A stretch of 64,000 bases of DNA from Corythucha ciliata (lineage: Eukaryota; Arthropoda; Insecta; Hemiptera; Tingidae): the NCBI GenBank assembly GCA_038030265.1, contig CM075937.1:11284001-11348000 (forward strand). The letters are read 5' to 3'. Shown here one piece after another: positions 46,659 to 56,544 of this stretch. The position numbers and the translations under genes are program-made. Numbering within the stretch: the first letter of the stretch is position 1; each line of letters starts with the position of its first letter. The notes beneath the pieces were generated by a model. The model did no database searches, had not been told where the DNA came from, and saw nothing but the letters and a program-made list of their open reading frames with translations.

Positions 46659-47502
46659 CGGGTTTTTTCGTTTGTTGGTGGAGACTTTATTGAAATCCCC
46701 TCAAATTTTGGAGTTGAAAATATTTTTTTCTGTTGGGTCTCACCCATTTTTTCTTGGTGATTATTATGTGTTCCCATTTTCACGATTTCCCTGATCGTTA
46801 GTTTGTTTTAGTTTTGGGATTTATCACAACTTAGTAGTTTTGACGGGTAGATATTATGACATTCCAATAAGTTTTCCATTTCTATCAGTATTTGTTAGGA
46901 GAATTTTAGGGTGAGCCCTAATAATTTTGATCTCTTCCTAGTCTATCACTGGCCAACGAGCCTTGATTTAAAAGTTTGGTCATTCGTTTTAGTTAATCTG
47001 TGACTTTTTATGTGATATTGAAACATGTAAGAAAGTCCTTCTTCCATAGGACTACCAAAGTGCCTTAATTTGACATTCAGTTCCTGTCTCAGTGATCATT
47101 TGGAAAATTATTTTCTATGAAATCAAAAAATGTGAATTGATACGCTTAATAATATATGTTTTTGAAGCTGAAATTGAATTTTTTTCATCCAGTTTCAAGT
47201 CTGATAATCTGCTTCCTTTTTTAAAAAAATTTACCAAGTCCCTATTGCTCCATGAATGCGTCAGAAAAGGTTTTTTCGGTAAAAAAAGTAAGTGTCCCTA
47301 TTGTCACCGAATAAGGTGTGAATGGGGACAGTTTTCAACCAAAAAAAAAATATGTTTCTGAATTCCGAAATTCAAAATCCATTACATGGTTGGATTTAGA
47401 ATTAAGTCCAGTTTCCAGAGGAAGAAAAAAAAAAATTGAAAGATCGCGATTCAAACCGCAGTTAATCAGGAAAAACCTCCAAAACTGTCCCTATTCACCC
47501 CG
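46659..47502 (+). other. 3' flank of the transposase inside the pogo-like element
   Basis: AT-rich sequence with no second gene. It contains the subterminal GTCCCTATTGTCACC (about 47294) and AAGGTGTGAATGGGGACAG (about 47313) motifs that echo the element ends. Confidence 0.5.
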
Positions 47503-47754
47503 TATTTGTTGCTATGTTGAAGCGTAGTTGCTATGAAGCAATGCACACATGCGGTTTTTCTAGTCGCGGCACCGCTTTCAAATAAGTAGTTGGAGGGAAC
47601 TCGAATTTCAAAATTTATATCCACTCGATTGAAGCTCTTTGCACTTTTCAGAAATGAATTGGCGTGTATAGATGTTGCTAGGCAAAATGTGCCGCAAATC
47701 AACCGCCGCCGCGGCGGTACCGCAGCTTGAAAAAACGCAAGTGTGCACCGGGCC

Positions 47755-49127
47755 TTAATCGCAAAAATTTGCAATTACGAATAATTCAGTTATGGCATGT
47801 ACGACAAATACCAGTAGTGAGTTTAATTACGGCATGTATTCAGCCGCGAACGGGCAACTTTTTCAGAATTTCGTCGTTGGTTTACGATCACGATAGTGAG
47901 GTACACAATTTCAGTCGTTACTTTCTGAGGATTTATGTCTCCGATTTGTACCAGCGACGGGTGAATTATAGGGGTGACATTTAAAAGGTAAAAATTAAAT
48001 GTATCTAGTCATTCATGATATTTAGTTATCCCAATGTTTACGTTTTTTAGTGGGCAATTGACTCAACTTCAGGCATATGCCATATTCACGCAAGTTTTCA
48101 AATAGGTAAGTTGGTTCTCGATCTTTTCCCTTTCACGGGCATGAGATCACTTGACTGGGCAAGAAGCTCAATTCTGTAATGCAAAGGAATAATTTTGGAA
48201 TGTACATTAAGAACGAAATATTTTGCTTGTTTTCAGTCTTACGGTATAGAATTCTGGCATCCACCAATTCTGGTTATCGTCACTCAGGCTTCAACAACTT
48301 TCGAAGTACAGCGGAGGGGAGACAAATTCATGTCGTTAATATTTTGAATTACACGTGGATTGTAGGAAGGCTCCCTAATAATGGGAGCTATGGATTCTGC
48401 CACTTTATTCATCTTACGCTGCTTGCTGGTTGCTGTTTATTTTTGCGACTGTTTTAACAAAAAAAAATGTGATACGCAAGCATAACTCACGGTAATGCCA
48501 AACTTACTGTTACAAATACAATTAATAGACTATCGCGTTGTCGAAGATTGTTTAATAAAATACCTGAGGATTAAATAAGTCTTATTGTTAGTCGCGATCT
48601 CTCTAAAGCAAACATCGACAAGTTTTTGTTGGATAATACTACCTACCTAACTAATCCAGTAAATAATGTATGTATCCCAAAAAAACGGTTTACCTTGCAT
48701 CCCAACTCCTCAAGGCCCACCTCTCTCAGTTGAAAATGTTGAACCTTCCTGACCAAAAAATAAGAAGATTATTACGACTATACCTACTTGTAACACGAAC
48801 AGCCAAATTCTCACAGCAAAAGTTCAGATATTCCTCATCATATCGTCATATTTGAGCCGTATTTCACCAAACATGAAAAAGTAAATACAGATATTTCCGC
48901 GTCGATCTTCAAATGTACCTAATCACAGAAACACTTTCATATAAGTAAAATTACCCCCCCCCCACCATCACCCTCCTCATCACTTACCCATCCAAAAATT
49001 CCCCCGAATATCCCTAAATAGCACCGAAATTATGAAATATGTGTACTGAGGTAAAATGGTTTAAAAAGGAGGAAATGGGGTAAAAAGGGTTGTGTAAACG
49101 GTAATTTTTCGCGAACATCAATGATTG
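47755..49127. other. AT-rich noncoding stretch
   Basis: No gene or element recognised; a C run at 48955-48963 and short degenerate open frames only. Confidence 0.5.
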
Positions 49128-49270
49128 TGTGGCGACCAGTCAACATCGTCCCTCAATTTTCCTAATATTGTAAATAATGTAAAAAATATGTTTTTAATAA
49201 ACAATCCGTTTTTGGTGTGAAACGCGAGAAAAATAACTTTTGTCATATAAGAACGACCTGCATCTTATAT
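49128..49270 (+). repeat. 5' LTR of the CsRn1-type element
   Basis: Begins TGTGGCG and runs up to the primer-binding site at 49272. The first 114 bases match the 3' LTR; the last 28 or so (GTCATATAAGAACGACCTGC and onward) are absent there. It contains a polyadenylation-like TTTTTAATAAACAAT at about 49190. Confidence 0.8.
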
Positions 49271-49271
49271 C

Positions 49272-49287
49272 TGGTGACCCCGACTCA
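49272..49287 (+). promoter_or_regulatory. Primer-binding site, tRNA-Trp type
   Basis: TGGTGACCCCGAC right after the 5' LTR. CsRn1-branch elements are known for priming with tRNA-Trp, and this string fits that use. Confidence 0.75.
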
Positions 49288-49301
49288 AATCTCTGTTTAC
49301 C

Positions 49302-50069
49302 ATGAACAACGAGCCCCAAAACGAAGTCATCGGACGCGTCGCAGTCAAAGTTCCTCCATTCTGGCGTAATCGACCTGATTTATAGCTACGCCAGGTCGAA
49401 GCCAACTTCCGGCTCGCTGGCATCACATCCGACGACACCAAGTTTAACCACATCGTCGGCAACCTCGACCAGGACGTCATGGAACAAGTCAGTGACATTA
49501 TCAACTCGCCGCCGGAAGTACAAAAGTTCGACGCGATTACTACTCGGCTCGTAGGAGTTTTCACAGACAGTACTGAACAACGCATAAAACGACTCCTCAC
49601 AGACCTCGAACTTGGCGACCAACGCCCAACGCAACTTCTTCGTGCCATGCGACATTTAGCCAACAACTCGGTATCTGACGACCTACTCAAAACACTTTGG
49701 CTTCAGCGGCTGCCTCACAGCATTCAGACCATCCTAGCAGTCAGCGAAGGAAATCTCGATAAATTGGCAGAACTCGCCAATAAAGTGATCCAAGTCGGAT
49801 CTGAACCTCGAACGATCTGTGAAACTTCCTCCCTCGCCCTCGCCATTCAAGACCTTACATCTCACTTTGAACGCCTCGAAGCTCGACTACTTGAACGCAG
49901 CCGTCCCGTTTCTCGAAACCGTTCCAATCGTTCGAAATCTCGAGATGCGCACCATCGACGCCGTTCTTCTCTCGACACCCGTAACTCGTGCTTCTATCAC
50001 GCCACGTTTGGAACCAAGGCACAGAAATGTACCGGCACCCCTTGTCCTCACTTCGTTCCAAAAAACTAG
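49302..50069 (+). pseudogene. gag: CsRn1-type gag with CHCC zinc finger, premature stop at codon 28
   Basis: The ATG at 49302 begins MNNEPQNEVIGRVAVKVPPF. At 49383-49385 a TAG sits where family members usually have Trp (in DPELW-like contexts), followed by RQVEANFRLAGITSDDTKF in the same frame. The capsid continues through LLTDLELGDQRPTQLLRAM to an Arg/Ser-rich region. The zinc finger is CFYHATFGTKAQKCTGTPC (Cys-X2-His-X9-Cys-X4-Cys) near 49990-50045. The frame ends at 50069, overlapping the start of pol in another frame. The stop looks like a single-base change. Confidence 0.85.
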
Positions 50070-52795
50070 ACACCCTTCAACAGTTGGCGGCTTTTGGAAG
50101 GGTCAAAATCAATCGCTTTTTCATCAAGGACAAATTAACAAACTCCGAATTCCTCGTTGATACAGGAGCCGACGTCTCCATTCTTCCCGCCTCAACAGCA
50201 GACAAGCTCAAACCAACGTCGTCTTATTCCCTTTTCACCGCCAGTGGTCAACCGATATCAACATACGGCGAAAAACTACTCACGCTTGATCTCGGTCTAC
50301 GACGTCCCTATCGCTGGTCTTTTATCTTCACATCGATCAAAACACCAATCTTGGGAGCTGATTTCCTCAAATTCCACAACCTCCTCGAAAATTGCTAGAC
50401 GGTGAGACACACCTCGCCGCTAAAGTGCGCTACGCTCCCTCGATGGTTCCATCCATATTAGCCGTCGACACAACCAACCGGTTCGCCGCCATTCTCAAGG
50501 AATTTCCTGATATCTCTCGTCCTCCTGTTTTTCCCCGCTCAACACCGCCTCACAACACTACTCATGTCATCCAAACTACCGGCCCACCCATTCACTGCCT
50601 TCCACCCATTCCTGTCCGCAACGCCGGCCAAACGTGTCAACGCTTCATGGACGAACTGTTCGGCTCTATGGACTTCGTGTTCTGCTACATCGACGACCTC
50701 CTCATCTCGTCGACATCACTTGACGAACACGAAAAACATCTACGAATCGTTTTCGCTCGTCTTCAAGAGTATGGTTTGTCGCTCAATCCCAGCAAATGTA
50801 CCCTCGGTGCTTCCTCCGTAAACTTTCTCGGCTACCGCAACTCAGCAGATGGAACTTCACCTCTCCCTGATCGCATTGAAGCACTAACCAAAGCGGAAAA
50901 ACCATCAACCGTTCGCACTCTACGCAAATTTCTCGGCGCTTTAAATTATTATCGTCGCGTCATCAAACACGCCGCTCGACACCAAACCCCACTGCACAAC
51001 CTAATAAAAAACTCGACCAAAAAGGATGCTTCGATCCACTGGACTCCCGAGTTGACCGCGTCGTACGATGCCTGCGTCAACAGCCTCGTCGAAGCAACAC
51101 TCTTAGCTCACCCTCACCCCAATTCACCCCTCAGCCTACTAGTCGACGCCTCCGACATCGCTGTAGGTGCTACCCTTCAACAAAACGTCGGTGATTCTCC
51201 CCAACCTATTGCATTCTTTTCGAGAAAGTTAACGCCAACAGAGACTCGTTACAGTACGTACGGTCGAGAACTCCTCGCTATTTACGCTGCAGTCAAACAC
51301 TTCCGTTACATGCTCGAAGGTAGTGAAATCGTCATCTACACAGATCATCGCCCTTTAGTCTACGCCTTCCACCAAAACCCCGAAAAAGCGACACCTTGAC
51401 AATTTCGCCACCTCGATTTCGTTTCGCAATTCACGACCGACATCCGTCACATCCCCGGTGCCGAAAATCTCGTCGCTGACTATTTCTCCCGAATCGCAAC
51501 CCTCGAAACTTTCGATTACGGTGAACTCTCTCGTCTTAAACGGTCTGATCATGAGCTTCTTCACATTATACAGCATCCGGACAAGTATTCGCTAAAACTC
51601 TCTTCCGTTTCCGTTCCCGGTCTCACCGTTTCCGTGTTCTGTGATGACAAGAATCGTCCCTTCATACCTTCTGGCCTTCGTCGCAGAATTTTCGACCTCA
51701 TCCATAACCTGTCACACCCGTCTCCTAAACGCACATCCAAACTCGTCCGCGACCGCTTCGTGTGGCCTTCCATCAAGAAAGACGTTCACACGTGGGCCAA
51801 ATCCTGCCTTCACTGCCAACGTTCAAAAGTTCATCGGCACACTCGTTCACCACTTTCGTCATTCCCAACGACATCTCGTCGTTTTCAACACGTCCATGTC
51901 GACATCGTCGGACCCCTCCCTTTATGCCAACGATACCGGTACATCATCACCATGATCGATCGCTTCACATCCTGGACCGAAGCAACACCTGTATCAGACA
52001 TTACGACAGAGACCGTCGCTAGAACTCTCCTCACTTCTTGGATTTCACGTTTCGGAATTCCCAATTTTCTAACTACAGACCGCGGGCGACAATTCGAATC
52101 TCAAATGTTTCGTATCCTCAACATCACCCTCGGAATCCAACATTTTCGAACTACCGCCTACCACCCTCAGTCGAACGGAAAAATCGAACGCTGGCACCGA
52201 ACACTCAAGTCAGCCATCATGTGCCATAATTCAAGCAACTGGGTCGACTCTCTTCCCCTCGTTCTCCTCGGTCTTCACAGCACAGTTCTCTACTCTGGAC
52301 ACAGCCCATGCGAGTTGACGTACGGTCAATCTATTCATCTTCCCGGTCATCTTTTCGATGATCGACAAGAAATGTGTCAAGAAATTTCCCCCTTCATCGG
52401 AAATCTTAAAGAGACACTCCGCTCTCTCCGTCCTGCGGATCAATCCAAGGCTAACTCTCGCCACACCTTTGTCCATCCCCAACTCAACACAGCCACACAT
52501 GTCTTCGTTCGCGTTGGTCGAGTCAAAAGACCACTTCAACCTCCTTATGACGGTCCTTTCAAAGTTCTCCGCCGACAGGACAAATACTTCACATCATACT
52601 CGACATTAATGGTAAAGAAGACCAAGTTTCCATCGATCGATTGAAACCGGCATTTTTCGTTGCAACCAACCACCTCTCTCAAATTATCCAATCTTCTACT
52701 CCCCCATCAACGGCTGTCACTCGCCACGTTCGCAAAATACGAATCGCTCCTCCCTTTCGAACAAGCAAACCACTCACTTTGAGGGGGGTAATGTG
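50050..52795 (+). pseudogene. pol: CsRn1-type pol: protease, truncated RT, RNase H, integrase
   Basis: The retropepsin (VDTGADVSILP at about 50157) is in one frame to 50398; the rest is in a second frame from about 50392. RT starts (FPDISRPP), then jumps at about 50615 from PPIPV to RNAGQTCQRFMDELF. The fingers and motif A are therefore deleted, roughly 150 residues by family length, in frame; catalytic YIDD remains (50690). RNase H shows VDASDIAVGATL and YTDHRPLVYAF. A TGA at 51397-51399 interrupts. Integrase keeps HNLSH and CLHC, D in HVDIVGP, D in [10 protein letters not shown] and E in [12 protein letters not shown], then [10 protein letters not shown] shift at about 52597 alters the last codons, which otherwise run to the 3' LTR. 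Confidence 0.85.
52781..52791 (+). promoter_or_regulatory. Polypurine tract of the CsRn1-type element
   Basis: GAGGGGGGTAA immediately before the 3' LTR; it overlaps the end of the pol reading frame. Confidence 0.65.
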
Positions 52796-52905
52796 GCGAC
52801 CAGACAACATCGTCCCTCCATTTTCCTAATATTGTAAATAATGTAAAAAATATGTTTTTAATAAACAATCAGTTTTTGGTGTGAAACGCGAGAAAAATAA
52901 CTTTT
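52792..52905 (+). repeat. 3' LTR of the CsRn1-type element, shortened
   Basis: Matches the first 114 bases of the 5' LTR with three substitutions and then stops at AATAACTTTT. The terminal part present at 49242-49270 is replaced by unrelated AAAAGACCCAAAATAG. Confidence 0.8.
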
Positions 52906-53620
52906 AAAAGACCCAAAATAGCATTCCGCTACAGGGAAAACATGCCTGAGAAATTCTTTTTCTTCAAAACAAAGTATTCGCGTTCTACATACCAAGAAAC
53001 AATCTAGGTTTCGATTACGTACCGTGCGTATCGGTGGTAAATAATTTTGACGTAGTCACGCCAAATCCTACTTCTCCCACAATTTTTGCTTAATTTTCGT
53101 TTTCTAGGGGCCCTCTCGCGCCCCTTTTTTGCACTTTCGACCGTTATTTTGTGCTACTGGCCCTTTTGCGCTAAGAACGACGATTTTGGCTAGAAAAAAG
53201 TTGATTTTTTTCGGCAATATTGTAGTCAATTTGCAATAAAATTTCACGAGGAATTCTTAAAAAATATTTCAAAAATTCTGGAATCACTTGTTTTGAAGTT
53301 ATAACTAAAAACGACCTTTTGGTACGGAGAGAACTTGTCCGATAAATGATTTTTTTTCTCAAAACAAAGATCAGATATGCGCTTTTCATACCAAGAAACG
53401 GCTAAGTTTTTATTTTCATGTAATTTATCGGGAAAAGAGCAACAGACCAACAGCATCCCGAAAACCACTTTTTCACTTTAACAACACTTTCTAGGATTTT
53501 ATCCTGGGAGGGGTTCCATCATAAACCTGATTTAATCCTTCTTTTTATGTTTTGTTTTTATGAAAGAATGATTCATCCATTGTGTCCATCATGTTTCCAT
53601 GCCACCCCCTTTTTAAATTA
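52906..53620. other. Noncoding with a diverged direct duplication
   Basis: Two segments about 390 bp apart (52968-53017 and 53353-53410) share TTCTCAAAACAAAG-type and CATACCAAGAAAC strings in the same order. The intervening sequence is AT-rich with no coding content. Confidence 0.4.
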
Positions 53621-54660
53621 AATGTTTCCGCGAATTAGCGTTTTTCCAGGATGAGCGCTATTACACTTTGATAGCCGGGAATTAGCGCTTTTCTTCATTT
53701 TTGGCGCAAATTACCGCGTTTCCTCAATTTTAGCAGCGGATTTCCTCAAAATGATCAGCGAGTTAGCCTTTTTTCTTTTTAGCCTTTTTGTTTAGCTGTG
53801 AATTATTTCTTAATTTTAACCGACAAATATTTCTTCGATCTGCCGGCGAATTACCGCTTTTATTCAATTTAATTTAGCTCCGAATTAGCGGATTTCCCCC
53901 AAATCTGCGAAATAGCGTTTTTCTCTTGCGAAAGAAATTTATTTGTCAATTTTAGCCGCGAATTAATGGATTTTCCCATCCAATAAGCTCTTTATCTCAA
54001 TTTTAGGATAGAATCTGCAGTTGCCTCAGTTTTAGCTGTAGATAACAGCACATTAGCGCTTTTAATTCCATGTTTTTCTCTAGTTTTGCCACAAATTAGG
54101 CATTTTCTCGAATTGATCCGCGAATTAGCGTCAGTCTTCATTTCAGCATCTAATACGCCAACATTGAAGCAATTCTCGATTAAGGAACAATGTATCCTTG
54201 AATTTGCGTTTTTCTAAATTTTAGCAGCACATTCAACACTTCTCTCTAGTTTATCCGCGAATTAGCGCAATTTTTACAATTTTAACATCGTATAAGCACT
54301 ATGTCTTAATTTTACGCGTGAATTATAGTGATTTTTTCACTTTTATCCATATGAATTAGTCCTTTTTTCATAATTTCAGCCTTTATATTGCCTCGAGAAA
54401 CCACGAATTTGTGTATTTTCAATATTTGTTTGCAGCTATTTCTCAATTTTATGGCCACGAATGGGCGTTTTTCTTCAATTATCGCCGCAAATTAGTATTT
54501 TTCTCAATTTTTAGCCACGAATTAATAGTTTTTACTCATTTTTTTCTGCGAATATGTGCTTTTTCGCTATTTTTTATTTTTCGCCTATATAAACATGACG
54601 TTAACGTATTTTCTCTGTTTTCTCCGCGAAGTTTCCTTCAACTATTTCGAATCAATGGTG
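53620..54660 (-). repeat. Degenerate ~31-bp array, minus orientation
   Basis: About 30 loose copies of a unit whose plus-strand reading is like GCGAATTAGCGCTTTTTCTC then AATTTTAGCC. This is the complement of the unit in 55.44-59.15 kb. Individual copies differ by 20-40% with many indels, so the period drifts between roughly 28 and 36 bases. There is no coding sense; T-rich open frames arise by chance. Confidence 0.7.
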
Positions 54661-55440
54661 TATAAGTATTTCCTAATTGTAGTGACGAACGCCGAGATGC
54701 CATCTTCTCCTTGAGGTAGGTATTTTGTTTAACGTGATCATATTCAAAGTTATAGTGCCAAAAGCTGTTTTTACTTTTTATGCTCGGTGAAAATATGGCT
54801 CAATTTAAATTTATAAACTTTTGCTGTGATATCTCAGCGAAAAAGCGCGGATTTTACATGTAAAAATTTCGTTCCTTACAACACAATTCTAATTTGACTT
54901 GAAATTCACTTTGAGTTGGAGGAATTTCTATGAGCAGCTTTGTGTGAGACGTTTGGACGTATGTAATACCTGTTGAGCCTTGAGCAAAAATTGACTGAAA
55001 AAGTGGTGACGTCTCATCACTCAGTTTCTAAACCTATCTCAGCACGTCATTATTAAGAATCTTAGTAATCATTGAAGAACATTGATTGTTTTGTTTGGAA
55101 TCTTCCTACGGAAACGTCTCAAATTTTTACCAATTAAAATAACAAATAAACATGAATGGGGAAAAAAGGCTGGAATGACTAGCTGTTTCATATTGTCATC
55201 CGGCAGAGCGCTCTTTGGTCGTTTGAGTCAAATATTGGCCATTTTTACTAAAACCGCCAAGGAATTGATTGGGTCATTTTTCCCCGGTCAAATGCCTCCA
55301 CGTAAGCAACTACCGGCACTTAAAATGGGACGAATTGCCTTTTCGTTGGTTTAAGGACGATTATTCTCAACTGCAGAGATGCCTAACGAGGCCGCAGTTT
55401 TCTGTTCTTACATTTAGAGAAAGCCTACTGGCAATTCCTT
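54661..55440. other. Spacer between the opposed arrays
   Basis: AT-rich DNA without repeats of the 31-bp unit or any recognised gene. Confidence 0.5.
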
Positions 55441-55821
55441 AGGAACGTTACTATAGGTCATTACAGGGCTAAAATTGAAAAAAAAAAACACCAATTCGTA
55501 GTATCCAGGGGCAAAACGTTAGCGTACGCTAACCGCCAGTTGCTGAATAGCTCCTCAGGCGGCGAAAATAAAGAACGAAAGGTAAAGTGCTGTTCCACGG
55601 CTAACATTGACAAATATAGGCGTTGATTCACTGTAAAAATGAGGGAGAAAATACGCTTCGAAAAAACCACGATTTGCAGCTAAAACGGGAAGGGGAGGGG
55701 GCACTGTAGAGCGGGCTAAACAGAATAAAAAGCGCCAATTTGCGCCTGTAGTAAAAGAGCTGATTTACGGATCAAATGGAGAAAAAGTGCTCATTCAGCT
55801 AAAATTGAGACAATGAGACGA

Positions 55822-56122
55822 AGCAATCGATGGTGTAATGGATACAATGCTCGTTTCGCAACCTAGTGGGCCCGGGTTCGAATCCAGTCATTGCCCATTA
55901 ATACTATAAGGCTGCGGCGAGCGTGTCACAACACGGTACACTCGGTGTCGTGTGGGCGTTCCCGGCGGTGCACGTATGACAAACCGCGCAACGACCGAAA
56001 CTTTTGCCTGCGTAGAAGGTTTGACGTGCTCAGCTGATGGATGGATGTCATTTTCAGGGGATGGTGTTAGGGCTTAGACGCCAGCGAGGTCGGCAAGCCC
56101 GAGTCCGCACCCTAAAAAAAAA
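55822..56122 (+). mobile_element. tRNA-derived SINE
   Basis: Box A TGGTGTAATGG at 55831-55841 and a perfect box B GGTTCGAATCC at 55875-55885, spaced as in a tRNA. GCAAT at 55822 can pair with ATTGC at 55890 as an acceptor stem remnant, but the anticodon stem is mispaired. A GC-rich body of about 220 bp without tRNA features follows, ending GGTCGGCAAGCCCGAGTCCG and nine A (56114-56122). The tRNA-like head, unrelated body and A-tail make a SINE. No clear target duplication was found. Confidence 0.65.
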
Positions 56123-56544
56123 TGGGAGGAATTTTCAAATTTTGATGAAAGATTTGAATAAAAATTGATCTGAAGCAAGCCTATCTCGTATTTCTAGAAG
56201 AAATTAGCCGTCCTATAGGTGTTCCGGTAATATACTGAATATCAATTCAAACAAATTCCGTTTGGAATCACTAACGCTCCGGGTTTGTTCCAGCGATTGA
56301 CACCTTGATAAAGGCTGAATTACGCACTTTTGTCAAAAGCACTCATTACTGATTAGCGATTGAGATCGAGAAAAAACCCTAGTACACAATAACTGAAATC
56401 GAGAAAAAGCGATACTCAGCATTTTTAGGATAAAGCGCTGAAACACGGGTAAAATAGAGAAAAGCGCCGATTTGCGGCTCAAATGGATAACAACTGATCA
56501 TTCGCAGCTAAATATGAGATTAAGGGCTAACGTGGCATGATAAG

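Larger units (their letters stand above)
44276..47502 (+). mobile_element. Pogo/Tigger-like DNA transposon nested in the outer MITE
   Basis: A 3.2 kb element with ends CGGGGTGAATAGGAAC (left) and the inverse of CGGGGTGAATAGGGACAG (right). Related strings repeat just inside both ends (CAATAGGGACA at about 44310, CGGGGTCAATAGGGACACC at 44664, and their inverse at about 47290 and 47325). It encodes a DDE transposase on the plus strand. A TA follows the right end (47503), but AA precedes the left end, so the usual TA duplication is not intact. Confidence 0.75.
44190..47754. mobile_element. Outer DNA element with ~50-bp TIRs and TTA flanks (PIF/Harbinger-like MITE)
   Basis: Starts GGCCCAGTGCACTCTTGCG and ends with the inverse of GGCCCGGTGCACACTTGCG. 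The inverted match continues through TTTTTCCAAGCTGCGG and a GCC/GGC-rich stretch, about 50 bp per end. TTA lies directly outside both ends (44187-44189 and 47755-47757), the duplication expected of PIF/Harbinger elements. Only about 85 bp on the left and 250 bp on the right belong to it; the rest is a pogo-like element inserted inside. It has no transposase of its own. Confidence 0.7.
49128..52905 (+). mobile_element. CsRn1-type Ty3/gypsy retrotransposon, RT core deleted
   Basis: Plus-strand LTR element with a 5' LTR starting TGTGGCGACCAG at 49128 and a 3' LTR starting identically at 52792. Over the 114 shared bases the LTRs differ at three positions. The primer-binding site TGGTGACCCCGAC (tRNA-Trp type) and a gag with a CHCC zinc finger, not the usual CCHC, are hallmarks of the CsRn1 branch. 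Damage: a stop in gag, a deletion of the RT core, a frameshift and a stop in pol, and a shortened 3' LTR. No target duplication can be seen because the 3' LTR end is missing. Confidence 0.88.

Noticed and set aside
55822..55896. A functional tRNA-Ala gene
   Set aside because: The anticodon stem has mismatches and the sequence continues into a SINE body with an A-tail.
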